NCBI RefSeq assembly: GCF_001269345.1 | Contig: NZ_CXOP01000002.1 | Coordinates: 1,612,853-1,676,852, forward strand | Direction: 5' to 3' | Origin: Limnohabitans sp. 2KL-27 | GTDB taxonomy: Bacteria; Pseudomonadota; Gammaproteobacteria; Burkholderiales; Burkholderiaceae_C | Length of the DNA stretch: 64,000 nucleotides | In this document: positions 18,057 to 26,564 of the stretch, piece after piece | Numbering within the stretch: position 1 is the first letter of the stretch | Layout: each line of letters starts with the position of its first letter | The notes under the pieces: generated by a model | The model's database searches: none | What the model saw: only the letters and a program-made list of their open reading frames with translations | Told to the model about the DNA's origin: nothing | Made by a program: the position numbers and the translations under genes

Positions 18057-19556
18057 TCAGGCCAACCGCCTTGCCAGACGGTTGGCGGTGAGCGCCTTCT
18101 CTTGTGGCCAGTCATCGGCCACTTGTCCGTGTTGCGCCACGGCAGCGCAGGCTGCACCGAAAGCGCTCAGGCCTTGCGCCATGCGTGCCCCTACCAGTCC
18201 GGCCAGCACATCGCCCGTGCCGCCTGTGGCCAGTCTGCCGTTGCCCGAGGTGTTGATGCGCGGCGCATGTCCGGGCGCGGCAATCACGGTGCCCGAACCC
18301 TTGAGGATCACGCTGCATTGGAAGCGTTCGGCCAGCTCTTGTGCTGCTTTCAAGCGGTCGTTTTGGACCTGCGCCGTGTTGCAGTCCAGCAGTCGGGCCG
18401 CTTCCAATGGGTGGGGTGTGAGGACGGTAGTTAGCGAAGCCCCTTGCAGGTTGGCCCGCTGGCGCAGCGCGTTTTGCAATGGACGGTCTTGCGCCACAGC
18501 ATTGAGGCCATCGGCGTCCAGCACCAGCTGGGCACTGCGCTGCAGCACTTCGAGCAAGACCGCTTGCACAGCGGTGCCGCCGCCGCAGCCGCACACCACA
18601 TGCAGTTTTTCAAGCTCGAGCCGATTGAATTCGCGTTGCATCACATCGGGTGGCACGCTGTCGCTGGCCGGTCCGGACAGCAGGCTCAGCATGACGCGCC
18701 CAGCACCCGCGTGCAAGGCGGCTGTGGCCGCCAAAATGGCCGCGCCGCTCATGCCCATGCCGTGCGTGGCCAGGCCTTCACCGCCAACCACCGCCACATC
18801 GCCATGGCTGCCTTTGTGGCTAGCGTGGGTTTTGGGTGCCGATGCGTATGGGGCATTGAGCCAGGCCAAGGGCGCTAAGTGGTGCTGACTGGGCCGATAG
18901 CCCAGGTCTTCGAGCCAAATTTGTCCACTGGCGTCGCGCCCATGCCCCATGAGTAAACCGGCCTGCACCGAGATGAGGCTCAAAGTGTGGTGGGCCTGCA
19001 CACACAAGCTGCCGCCGCTGTCGCCATCCAGCCACTGGCCCGATTGAGGGTTCAGACCGGTGGGCACGTCGATGGCCAGGACCGGGGCTGCGCAGATTTG
19101 CATGGCCTGCACGCAGGCCCGCAAATCGGCGCTCAAGGGCCGCGTGGCACCGATCCCCAAGAGGGCGTCGACGCACAGATCCTGCGCGGCCATGGCGCGC
19201 AGCCATTCGGTGGGCACGCCAGAGCGAATGCAGACGCCCGCTTGCTGCGCCCTTTGCAAGGCCGCTTGCGCATCTGCCGGGCTGCGCTCGGATGCTGCGA
19301 GGCTGACCACCACGTCTTTGCCCCATTGGTGCAGGTGCAAAGCAGCCTCCAGGCCGTCACCGCCGTTGTTACCCGGACCTGCGGCAACCCAGATGCGCTG
19401 GGCATGCGGCGCCACGGCCAGGGCCAGTTGGGCGCAGGCCAGACCCGCGCTTTGCATCAGGGGCGTGGGGCTGAGGGCCTGCAGCGCCGGCTCCAGCTGC
19501 CGGATCTGCGCAGGCCCTAGGATGGGCCAAGCGTGTGAGCGGCTGAGGATGCGCAT
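18057..19556 (-). CDS. nnrD-nnrE: Bifunctional NAD(P)H-hydrate epimerase / ADP-dependent dehydratase
   Basis: A 499-residue metabolite-repair enzyme that epimerises and dehydrates damaged NAD(P)HX back to NAD(P)H. The N-terminal YjeF_N (NnrE) domain, about residues 1-220, contains AGPGNNGGDGLEAALHL. The C-terminal carbohydrate-kinase-like NnrD domain, about 235-499, contains GMSGAAILAATAALHAGAG and the ATGGTGDVLAGLVGA anion-hole motif. Fusion of both is normal in proteobacteria. It converges on rnr (7 bases between the stops) and lies 4 bases after the amidase stop, so it is probably co-transcribed with it. Confidence 0.94.
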   Translation of the reverse strand: MRILSRSHAWPILGPAQIRQLEPALQALSPTPLMQSAGLACAQLALAVAPHAQRIWVAAGPGNNGGDGLEAALHLHQWGKDVVVSLAASERSPADAQAALQRAQQAGVCIRSGVPTEWLRAMAAQDLCVDALLGIGATRPLSADLRACVQAMQICAAPVLAIDVPTGLNPQSGQWLDGDSGGSLCVQAHHTLSLISVQAGLLMGHGRDASGQIWLEDLGYRPSQHHLAPLAWLNAPYASAPKTHASHKGSHGDVAVVGGEGLATHGMGMSGAAILAATAALHAGAGRVMLSLLSGPASDSVPPDVMQREFNRLELEKLHVVCGCGGGTAVQAVLLEVLQRSAQLVLDADGLNAVAQDRPLQNALRQRANLQGASLTTVLTPHPLEAARLLDCNTAQVQNDRLKAAQELAERFQCSVILKGSGTVIAAPGHAPRINTSGNGRLATGGTGDVLAGLVGARMAQGLSAFGAACAAVAQHGQVADDWPQEKALTANRLARRLA

Positions 19557-19560
19557 GGGG

Positions 19561-20916
19561 TCAGTGCTGCTGCAGCAAGGGCTCGAGCAGCAAGGCCAGC
19601 TGCAAAATGGTGTCGTCGTGCATGGCTGCGTGCCAGGCCATCAAGCCCACGGGCAGCTCGCCAGGCGCGTGGCAGGGCAAAGAGATGCCGCAGCCGTCGA
19701 GAGTGTTGACTGCGCTGGTGTTGCGCAGCAGCAGGCCGTTGACCCGGAAAAACTCGGCATCGCGCTCGGCTCCCGGGGCCACGTCGCTGATGGTGGGGGC
19801 GGTGATGGGGGTGGTGGGCGATAGCACGGCGTCGTAACCCACCAGTGCGGCTTCCACGCGGCCAATCCAATGCCGACGTGCCTCAACCAAATCCATGTAT
19901 TCGTGGGCTTTCATGCCCGAGCCGCGCATCAGCCGTTGCAGGACGCGGGGGTCATAGTGACCGCTTTCGCGCTCGATCAGCGCACGGTGCCAGGCAAAGC
20001 CCTCGGCCGGGCTGAAACCGCCGGTGCTCATCATCGGGGCCAACTCGTTCAGCTCAGGCAGGGCGAGTTCGTCGATGCGCGCCCCTGCAGCTTGCAGCGT
20101 ATTCAGGCTGCGTTGAAAAGCCCGCGTCACGGTCGCGTCCATGCCGTCCTGCATCAGGTGCTTGACCACCGCCAGGCGGAAGCCGAACAGCGGTCGCAGC
20201 CCCCGTGGGACTTGTCTGGCCGACAGCACCTCGTGGGCCAAAATCGCGTCGCGCACGGTGCGCGTCATGGCGCAAACGGTGTCGAGCGTGGTGGACAGGG
20301 GCAGGGCGCCTTGTGTGGGCACCAGGCGTGCGGTGTTCTTGAAACCCACAATGCCGTTCAAAGCGGCGGGCACCCGGATGGAGCCGCCCGTGTCCGAGCC
20401 CAGACCCACGAAGGCGGCACCGGTGGCCACCGACACGGCCGCGCCCGAGCTGGAGCCGCCGGGCACATGGGGCTCACCGGGGGTGCCCACGGCTTGGTCG
20501 TGCAACCCGTCCCAGGCGGCAGGTGTGCCGTAGTGCGGGTTGGTGCCCACGCCAGAAAAGGCAAACTCGACCATGTTCGTGCGCCCAATCAGGGCCGCGC
20601 CTGCGGCCCGCAAACGCGCCACGGCCAGGCAGTCCGCTGGCGCCGGGGGCTGGTTTTTCAGGACGATCGAGCCCGCTTGGGTGATCTGCCCTTGGACATC
20701 AAAAAGGTCTTTGATGGATACCGCCAAACCAGCGAGCGGGGTTTGGACCACTTGGGGTTGGCTGGCCGTTCGCTGCACCGCCTCAGGTGAGAGTTGCATG
20801 AATGCGTGGGCGCAGGCTGGGCTTTGCGCCACGGCCAGGCAGGCTTGAGCGGCTTCGAGGGGATGGGTAGATCCAGCCCGGATGGCTTGCCGGGTGGCGA
20901 TCAGGTCGGCTTTCAT
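19561..20916 (-). CDS. Amidase (amidase signature family)
   Basis: A 451-residue amidase-signature hydrolase. The Ser-cisSer-Lys triad is visible: K69 in VSIKDLFD, S155 in PGGSSSGAAVS and nucleophile S179 in SDTGGSIRVP. It hydrolyses an amide bond in the cytoplasm; the substrate is unknown. It is not GatA judging by the absence of gatB/gatC neighbours and by the divergent C-terminus. The start at 20916 (MKADL) fits the family; a longer form with 18 more residues is possible but has no better ribosome site. It is divergent from rpsB and just upstream of nnr. Confidence 0.88.
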   Translation of the reverse strand: MKADLIATRQAIRAGSTHPLEAAQACLAVAQSPACAHAFMQLSPEAVQRTASQPQVVQTPLAGLAVSIKDLFDVQGQITQAGSIVLKNQPPAPADCLAVARLRAAGAALIGRTNMVEFAFSGVGTNPHYGTPAAWDGLHDQAVGTPGEPHVPGGSSSGAAVSVATGAAFVGLGSDTGGSIRVPAALNGIVGFKNTARLVPTQGALPLSTTLDTVCAMTRTVRDAILAHEVLSARQVPRGLRPLFGFRLAVVKHLMQDGMDATVTRAFQRSLNTLQAAGARIDELALPELNELAPMMSTGGFSPAEGFAWHRALIERESGHYDPRVLQRLMRGSGMKAHEYMDLVEARRHWIGRVEAALVGYDAVLSPTTPITAPTISDVAPGAERDAEFFRVNGLLLRNTSAVNTLDGCGISLPCHAPGELPVGLMAWHAAMHDDTILQLALLLEPLLQQH

Positions 20917-20946
20917 GGGGAAGGGACACTTTCGAGTGGGACAGGA

Positions 20947-20955
20947 TGCTATAAT
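20947..20955 (+). promoter_or_regulatory. Extended -10 promoter of rpsB
   Basis: TGCTATAAT is a perfect extended -10 element (-10 TATAAT at 20950-20955). No strong -35 is seen, in keeping with an extended -10 promoter. Transcription would start near 20962 and give a leader of about 180 bases ahead of rpsB. Confidence 0.7.
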
Positions 20956-20959
20956 CCTA

Positions 20960-20975
20960 AGGCTTTGCAAAGCCT
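20960..20975 (+). promoter_or_regulatory. Perfect palindrome at the rpsB transcript start
   Basis: AGGCTTTGCAAAGCCT is a perfect 16-base palindrome beginning five bases after the -10 box. It could be an operator or, in RNA, a hairpin at the extreme 5' end of the rpsB leader. The rest of the leader (20976-21139) has no gene I can support. Confidence 0.45.
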
Positions 20976-21139
20976 GAGCGCTGTCTTTTGAGTGTCATGT
21001 TCTACATGTCGTCAAACAGTGACCCAGGTCAAGCGAAGTTCATCCGCGAATCCGTCCCGACAAGGTGTTGCGCGCAGTGTTTGAGATGCTGTGTGCGATC
21101 AGTGGATCGGATTTTAGACCCAACCTTTGGAGTATTTTT

Positions 21140-21889
21140 ATGTCTGTCACCATGCGCGAAATGCTGGAAGCCGGTGTCCACTTCGGTCACCAAACCCGCT
21201 TCTGGAACCCCAAGATGGCCCCGTTCATCTTTGGTCACCGCAACAAAATCCACATCATCAACCTGGAAAAATCGCTGCCGATGTTCCAGGATGCGATCAA
21301 GTTCGCCAAGCAGTTGTCTGCCAACCGCGGCACCATCTTGATGGTCGGCACCAAGCGCCAAGCCCGTGAAACGGTTGCTGCAGAAGCCCAGCGCGCCGGC
21401 GTGCCTTTCGTCGACCAGCGTTGGTTGGGCGGCATGCTGACCAACTTCAAGACCGTCAAGACCTCGATCAAGCGTCTGAAGGACATGAAGGCTCAGCAAG
21501 AAGTTGGCTTGGACAGTCTGAGCAAAAAAGAACAACTGATGTTCAAGCGCGAGATGGAAAAGCTCGAGAAAGACATCGGCGGCATCCAAGACATGGCGGC
21601 CTTGCCCGATGCTATTTTTGTGATCGACGTCGGTTACCACAAAATTGCCATCTCGGAAGCCAAAAAATTGGGTATCCCATTGATTGGTGTGGTGGACTCC
21701 AACCACTCGCCCGAAGGCATCGACTACATCATTCCTGGTAACGACGACTCGGCCAAGGCCGTGGCTTTGTACGCCCGTGGCATCGCCGACGCGATCATCG
21801 AAGGCCGCGCCAATGCGGTCAACGATGTGATCAAGGCCGTCACCGAAGGCGCTGATGAATTCGTCGAAGAAGCCAACGCTTCTGCCTGA
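21140..21889 (+). CDS. rpsB: 30S ribosomal protein S2
   Basis: A 249-residue ribosomal protein S2. Recognised by [42 protein letters not shown] and the C-terminal [20 protein letters not shown]. The start ATG at 21140 has GGAG seven bases upstream; the reading frame extends further upstream but without family similarity. First gene of the rpsB-tsf-pyrH-frr unit. A long leader suggests autoregulation by S2, as known for E. coli rpsB, but I cannot confirm the element. Confidence 0.98.
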   Translation: MSVTMREMLEAGVHFGHQTRFWNPKMAPFIFGHRNKIHIINLEKSLPMFQDAIKFAKQLSANRGTILMVGTKRQARETVAAEAQRAGVPFVDQRWLGGMLTNFKTVKTSIKRLKDMKAQQEVGLDSLSKKEQLMFKREMEKLEKDIGGIQDMAALPDAIFVIDVGYHKIAISEAKKLGIPLIGVVDSNHSPEGIDYIIPGNDDSAKAVALYARGIADAIIEGRANAVNDVIKAVTEGADEFVEEANASA

Positions 21890-21906
21890 GTTCCCAAGAC
21901 TCGATG

Positions 21907-21933
21907 AAAGGGGCTTTGTGGCCCCTTTTTTTT
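21907..21933 (+). terminator. Terminator/attenuator between rpsB and tsf
   Basis: An 8-bp stem, AAAGGGGC / GCCCCTTT, with a six-base loop, is followed by eight Ts. It lies between rpsB and tsf with tsf starting 35 bases later, so it probably acts as a partial terminator that adjusts tsf expression relative to rpsB. Confidence 0.8.
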
Positions 21934-21967
21934 AATCTGACTTTTAGACTGAATACGGAGAAATCAA

Positions 21968-22861
21968 ATGGCTGCAATTACCGCAAGCATGGTCGCTGAA
22001 CTGCGCGCAAAAACCGACGCTCCCATGATGGAGTGCAAAAAAGCCTTGACCGAAGCCGAAGGCGACATGGCCAAAGCCGAAGAACTGCTTCGCGTCAAGC
22101 TGGGCACCAAGGCTGGCAAAGCCGCTTCCCGCGTGACCGCCGAAGGCGTGGTGACCAGCTTCGTGAGCGGCACCACTGGCGCCATGATCGAAGTCAACTG
22201 CGAAACCGACTTCGTGACCAAGAACGACAGCTTCCTGGCTTTGGCCAACGCCGCCGCCAAGTTGGTGGCCGAGCACAACCCCGCCGATATCGCTGCCTTG
22301 GGCGAGTTGCCTTACAGCCAGGACGGTTTTGGCCCTACTTTGGAAGAAGTGCGCAAGGGCCTGATCGGCAAGATCGGCGAGAACATGAGCTTCCGCCGCT
22401 TCAAGCGTGCTTCCGGTGGCGCCAAGATTGCCAACTACCTGCACGGCACCCGCATCGGCGTGTTGGTCGAATTTGAAGGCGATGAAATTGCTGCCAAAGA
22501 CGTCGCCATGCACGTGGCCGCGATGAAGCCTGTGTCCTTGACCAGCGCCGAAGTGCCTGCCGAGTTGATTGAAAAAGAGCGCTCGGTTGCCGCGGCCAAG
22601 GCTGCCGAGTCCGGCAAGCCCGCTGACATCGTCACCAAAATGGTGGAGGGTTCGGTTCAGAAGTACCTCAAAGAGGTGTCGTTGTTCAACCAGTCTTTCG
22701 TCAAGAACGACAAGCAGACCGTCGAGCAGATGCTCAAGGCCGCAGGCACCACCGTCAAGGCATTCACCCTGTATGTGGTCGGCGAAGGCATTGAGAAAAA
22801 GGTGGACGACTTCGCCGCCGAAGTGGCCGCCCAAGTGGCTGCGGCCCAAGGCGCAGCCTGA
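21968..22861 (+). CDS. tsf: Translation elongation factor Ts
   Basis: A 297-residue EF-Ts, the guanine nucleotide exchange factor of EF-Tu. The N-terminal UBA-like domain is followed by the exchange signature [24 protein letters not shown] region (seen as [16 protein letters not shown]) and [14 protein letters not shown] [14 protein letters not shown]. Length and end are typical. GGAG lies at 21957-21960, seven bases ahead of the ATG. It follows rpsB after an attenuator-like hairpin. Confidence 0.98.
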   Translation: MAAITASMVAELRAKTDAPMMECKKALTEAEGDMAKAEELLRVKLGTKAGKAASRVTAEGVVTSFVSGTTGAMIEVNCETDFVTKNDSFLALANAAAKLVAEHNPADIAALGELPYSQDGFGPTLEEVRKGLIGKIGENMSFRRFKRASGGAKIANYLHGTRIGVLVEFEGDEIAAKDVAMHVAAMKPVSLTSAEVPAELIEKERSVAAAKAAESGKPADIVTKMVEGSVQKYLKEVSLFNQSFVKNDKQTVEQMLKAAGTTVKAFTLYVVGEGIEKKVDDFAAEVAAQVAAAQGAA

Positions 22862-22920
22862 GTTCACGCCCCAGCTGATTTGCCAACCCATTGTCCCCAT
22901 TGAACCCCAAGGAGCACCTC

Positions 22921-23643
22921 ATGTCTTCAGCCAAGCCAGCCTTTAAGCGAATTTTGCTCAAGCTGTCCGGCGAGGCCTTGATGGGGGACGATGCCTTTGG
23001 CATCAACCGTGCCACCATCGTGCGCATGGCCGAAGAGATCGCCGAGATCAACCGTCTGGGCGTTCAGGTCGCTGTGGTCATTGGTGGGGGCAACATCTTC
23101 CGCGGTGTGGCAGGGGGTGCTGTGGGCATGGACCGTGCCACGGCCGATTACATGGGCATGCTGGCCACCGTGATGAACTCCTTGGCCTTGGCCGACGCCT
23201 TGGACAAGGCCGGTCTGACGGCCCGTGTCATGTCGGCCATCGGCATCGACCAAGTGGTTGAGCCCTATGTGCGCCCCAAGGCTTTGCAATACCTCGAAGA
23301 GGGCAAGGTCGTGGTGTTTGCGGCGGGCACTGGCAATCCGTTTTTCACGACCGATACGGCGGCTGCTTTGCGCGGTGCCGAAATCGGTGCCGAGATGGTG
23401 CTCAAGGCCACCAAGGTCGATGGTGTTTACACGGCCGATCCTAAAAAAGACCCTTCTGCCACGCGTTACAGTGAAATCAGCTTCGACGAGGCCATTTCGC
23501 GCAATCTGGGCATCATGGACGCCACGGCTTTTGCCTTGTGCCGCGACCAGAAACTGCCGATCAAGGTGTTTTCGATCATCAAGAACGGTGCTTTGAAGCG
23601 CGTGGTGCTGGGTGAGGACGAAGGCACCCTGGTTTATGCTTGA
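22921..23643 (+). CDS. pyrH: Uridylate kinase (UMP kinase)
   Basis: A 240-residue UMP kinase of the amino-acid kinase fold, converting UMP to UDP with ATP. The ATP-binding start is [17 protein letters not shown]-binding is in GGGNIFRG and [16 protein letters not shown], and the C-terminal part has [21 protein letters not shown] precedes the ATG by seven bases. Usual position between tsf and frr. Family members are inhibited by UTP and activated by GTP. Confidence 0.98.
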   Translation: MSSAKPAFKRILLKLSGEALMGDDAFGINRATIVRMAEEIAEINRLGVQVAVVIGGGNIFRGVAGGAVGMDRATADYMGMLATVMNSLALADALDKAGLTARVMSAIGIDQVVEPYVRPKALQYLEEGKVVVFAAGTGNPFFTTDTAAALRGAEIGAEMVLKATKVDGVYTADPKKDPSATRYSEISFDEAISRNLGIMDATAFALCRDQKLPIKVFSIIKNGALKRVVLGEDEGTLVYA

Positions 23644-23668
23644 GCCCGTTCTGACGAGGAGAACCCCC

Positions 23669-24229
23669 ATGACCATTGCTGACATCAAGAAAACAACCGA
23701 AACCAAAATGGACCAGTCCATTGCGGCCTTCAAAAACAATTTGACCAAGATTCGCACAGGGCGTGCCAATCCGGCACTGCTCGACACCATCCATGTCGAT
23801 TACTACGGCTCCCTGGTGCCTTTGTCGCAAGTGGCCAATGTGTCCTTGATGGATGCCCGTACCATCAGCGTTCAGCCTTGGGAAAAAGGCATGGGGGCCA
23901 AGATCGAGAAGGCCATTCGTGAAAGCGATTTGGGCCTGAACCCTGCTTCCATGGGCGATTTGATCCGCGTGCCGATGCCTCCCATGAGCGAAGAGCGCCG
24001 CAAGGAAATGACCAAGCTGGCCCGCACCGAAGGTGAAAACAGCAAGATCGCCATCCGCAATTTGCGCCGCGATGCCAATGAGTCGGTTAAAAAGCTGGTC
24101 AAGGACAAGGAAGTGTCCGAGGACGATCAAAAACGTGCCGAGGCCGATGTCCAGAAACTGACCGACAAACGCATGACCGAGATTGACCAGCTGGTGACAG
24201 CCAAAGAACAAGAAATCATGGCTGTGTGA
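23669..24229 (+). CDS. frr: Ribosome recycling factor
   Basis: A 186-residue ribosome recycling factor that splits post-termination ribosomes with EF-G. Markers are [31 protein letters not shown] and the C-terminal coiled-coil domain ending in [22 protein letters not shown] lies about 8 bases before the ATG. In most Burkholderiales uppS follows; here a terminator and then cdsA follow. Confidence 0.98.
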   Translation: MTIADIKKTTETKMDQSIAAFKNNLTKIRTGRANPALLDTIHVDYYGSLVPLSQVANVSLMDARTISVQPWEKGMGAKIEKAIRESDLGLNPASMGDLIRVPMPPMSEERRKEMTKLARTEGENSKIAIRNLRRDANESVKKLVKDKEVSEDDQKRAEADVQKLTDKRMTEIDQLVTAKEQEIMAV

Positions 24230-24264
24230 GTTGGAGTCTGGCGCCGTGGCTTTGCACGGCCTGT

Positions 24265-24290
24265 AAGGCCGCCCCTTGGCGGCCTTTTTT
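24265..24290 (+). terminator. Rho-independent terminator after frr
   Basis: A 9-bp GC-rich stem (AAGGCCGCC / GGCGGCCTT) with loop CCTT and six Ts. It ends only 11 bases before the cdsA start codon, leaving no room for a cdsA promoter after it, so read-through or a promoter inside frr must feed cdsA. Confidence 0.85.
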
Positions 24291-24301
24291 ATGGAGAATC
24301 T

Positions 24302-25150
24302 GTGCTCAAACAACGCATCATCACCGCCTTGGTCCTGTTGGCCTTGCTGCTGCCTGCTTTGTTTGCGGCCCATCCTTGGCCATTTATGGCGCTCACACTG
24401 CTCCTTATCACTGCAGGCGCTTGGGAGTGGGGGCGACTCAATGGCTTGACCGCTGCCCGGACTTGGTTGGGGGCCTTGCTTTGCCTGCTGGCATGCGGTG
24501 CGGCCATACAAATGGGCTGGGTTCAACGCACGCCGCCATGGGTGTGGCTGATGGCGGGTGCCCTGTGGGTCTTGCTGGGCAGTTGGATGATTCAGCGTGG
24601 GGTGCCCGGCTGGGCACGGTGGCCACGCTTTGTCCGCTGGCTGGGCGGGATCGCGCTGCTGACCCTGGCTTGGCTGGCGATGGCGCAAGCGCATCAAAGG
24701 GGCGTGAACTTTCTCTTGTCGGTTTTGGTTCTGGTCTGGGCAGCCGATGTTTTTGCTTATTTTTTCGGCAAGGCCCTCGGCGGCCGTTGGATCAAGACCA
24801 AGCTGGCCGCCAGCATCAGTCCCGGCAAGAGTTGGGAAGGAGCTTTCGGCGGCATATTCGGGGTCTTGTGTGTGGCCGGCCTCTGGGTCGAAGTGGACCG
24901 ACGCTGGGCTTTGTCGGATCTGAGTTTTTATTCCTTGTTGTGGGCCCAAGGTTGGTGGGTGACTTTGCCGGCATTGTTCTTCATGTCCGCCATGAGTGTG
25001 GTGGGCGATTTGGTGGAGTCCTTGGTCAAGCGCAGTGCGGGCATGAAAGACAGTTCCGGCCTGCTGCCGGGCCACGGGGGTGTGCTGGACCGCGTGGACG
25101 CCTTGCTGCCAACACTGCCTTTGGCGATGATGCTGATTGATTGGATTTGA
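24302..25150 (+). CDS. cdsA: Phosphatidate cytidylyltransferase
   Basis: A 282-residue inner-membrane CDP-diacylglycerol synthase, the branch-point enzyme of phospholipid synthesis. About eight hydrophobic segments are visible. The C-terminal signature is KRSAGMKDSSGLLPGHGG followed by VLDRVD. It starts at a GTG with GGAG seven bases upstream. Its stop is 16 bases before dxr. The usual upstream partner uppS is missing from this locus. Confidence 0.96.
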   Translation: MLKQRIITALVLLALLLPALFAAHPWPFMALTLLLITAGAWEWGRLNGLTAARTWLGALLCLLACGAAIQMGWVQRTPPWVWLMAGALWVLLGSWMIQRGVPGWARWPRFVRWLGGIALLTLAWLAMAQAHQRGVNFLLSVLVLVWAADVFAYFFGKALGGRWIKTKLAASISPGKSWEGAFGGIFGVLCVAGLWVEVDRRWALSDLSFYSLLWAQGWWVTLPALFFMSAMSVVGDLVESLVKRSAGMKDSSGLLPGHGGVLDRVDALLPTLPLAMMLIDWI

Positions 25151-25166
25151 AATGAGAGTGGATCAC

Positions 25167-26360
25167 ATGCAAACCCTCCAGCGGATCACCATCCTGGGCT
25201 CTACAGGCTCCATTGGCAAGAGCACTTTGGATGTTTTGGCGCGACACCCGCAGCAGTTTGCGGTGTACGCCTTGACCGCATCGACCCAAGTGGATCTGAT
25301 GCTGGCCCAGTGCGCGCAGTTCAAACCCGAAGTGGCGGTCATGGTCGATGAGGGCGCGGCAGGTGTTTTGGCAGACAAGCTCAAGGCCGAGGGCTTGCGC
25401 ACCGAAGTGCGCTGGGGTGCTGCTGCGCTGGACGAGGTGGCCTGTGCCCCTCAAGTGGATGCCGTCATGGCCGCCATCGTGGGTGCCGCAGGCTTGTCCT
25501 CTTGTTTGGCTGCCGCACGTTCCGGCAAGAAGCTCCTATTGGCCAACAAAGAAGCCTTGGTGGTGGGCGGCGAGGTCTTTTTGTCGGCCGTTCGCGAGGG
25601 GGGGGCGGTATTGTTGCCGATTGACAGCGAGCATTCGGCGATTTTCCAGTCCTTGCCCGAGGACCCTGCCACCTGGCAGCGGCGTGTCCACAAAATCATC
25701 CTGACCGCTTCGGGTGGGCCATTTCGCGGGCGAGAGCCCGGGAGCCTGAAGGATGTCACGCCGGAGCAGGCATGCGCCCACCCCAATTGGGTGATGGGGC
25801 GCAAAATATCAGTGGATTCCGCGACCATGATGAACAAGGCCCTCGAAGTCATCGAGGCACGGTATTTGTTTGGATTGGCACCTGAGCAATTGGAGGTGGT
25901 GATTCACCCGCAAAGCGTGATCCATTCCATGGTCCAGTACAAAGACAACTCGGTGGTGGCCCAGTTGGGCACGCCCGACATGCGGGTACCCATCGCCTAC
26001 GGCTTGAGCTGGCCGGAGCGCATGGTCTCAGGGGCTTCGGCGCTCGACTTCCATACTTTGGCCGCCATGACGTTTGAGTCCATGGATGGGCATGGTCATC
26101 CGGAGCGTTTTCCAGGCTTGAAGCTGGCTTGGGCCACCCTCCAGGGTGCCCCCGGCAGTTGTGCGGTGCTCAATGCCGCCAACGAAATCGCGGTGGACGC
26201 TTTCTTGAACCGTCGCATTCGATTTGATCAAATTCACCATGTGAACGAGGCGACCCTCAACGCTGTGCACAGCATTCCACCCGAGAATCTGGCGGACTTG
26301 CTGGCCATTGACCGCCAAAGTCGCGACGCTGCTCGGCAAGTGCTTGGCAAACTGGCGTGA
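25167..26360 (+). CDS. dxr: 1-deoxy-D-xylulose 5-phosphate reductoisomerase
   Basis: A 397-residue enzyme of the MEP isoprenoid pathway that rearranges and reduces DXP to MEP with NADPH. The NADPH site is ITILGSTGSIGKSTLDVLAR, metal and substrate residues are in LLPIDSEHSAIFQ and GRKISVDSATMMNKALE, and IHPQSVIHSMVQ follows. ATG at 25167 gives the usual N-terminus; an ATG five codons upstream is also in frame. It is normally followed by rseP, which is absent; the 204 bases after its stop hold no gene that I can see. Confidence 0.96.
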   Translation: MQTLQRITILGSTGSIGKSTLDVLARHPQQFAVYALTASTQVDLMLAQCAQFKPEVAVMVDEGAAGVLADKLKAEGLRTEVRWGAAALDEVACAPQVDAVMAAIVGAAGLSSCLAAARSGKKLLLANKEALVVGGEVFLSAVREGGAVLLPIDSEHSAIFQSLPEDPATWQRRVHKIILTASGGPFRGREPGSLKDVTPEQACAHPNWVMGRKISVDSATMMNKALEVIEARYLFGLAPEQLEVVIHPQSVIHSMVQYKDNSVVAQLGTPDMRVPIAYGLSWPERMVSGASALDFHTLAAMTFESMDGHGHPERFPGLKLAWATLQGAPGSCAVLNAANEIAVDAFLNRRIRFDQIHHVNEATLNAVHSIPPENLADLLAIDRQSRDAARQVLGKLA

Positions 26361-26564
26361 GGGTTGCCATCCCTTGGGCGCTGGCCTCGCAAGCCGCTTA
26401 GCGGGGTGTATCATCAAAACTTCACGGTGCAGACCACTGTGACCGCGTTTTCAGGCGAAAATGCTGCGTTGTTCGCCCTTGGCGTGCAGATCTGCTTTTT
26501 TCAAATGGGTTAAGGCTCGGGTGGTCCACGCACCTCAGGCCGTTGATCTTTTTATGGTTGTTCC

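Noticed and set aside
18061-18086. Hairpin GCCAACCG / CGGTTGGC just after the rnr stop as an rnr terminator
   Set aside because: The stem is perfect, but it lies in the nnr coding end and no U-run follows, so a terminator call is not supported.
24226-25140. 304-codon plus-strand open frame overlapping cdsA
   Set aside because: Considered as a possible diverged uppS, but it is a +2-frame shadow of cdsA with no undecaprenyl synthase motif (no DGNGRWA-like start).
26361-26564. Possible sigma-E promoter for bamA
   Set aside because: AAAACTTC near 26414 resembles a sigma-E -35, but no TCTGA-like -10 follows at 16-17 bases.
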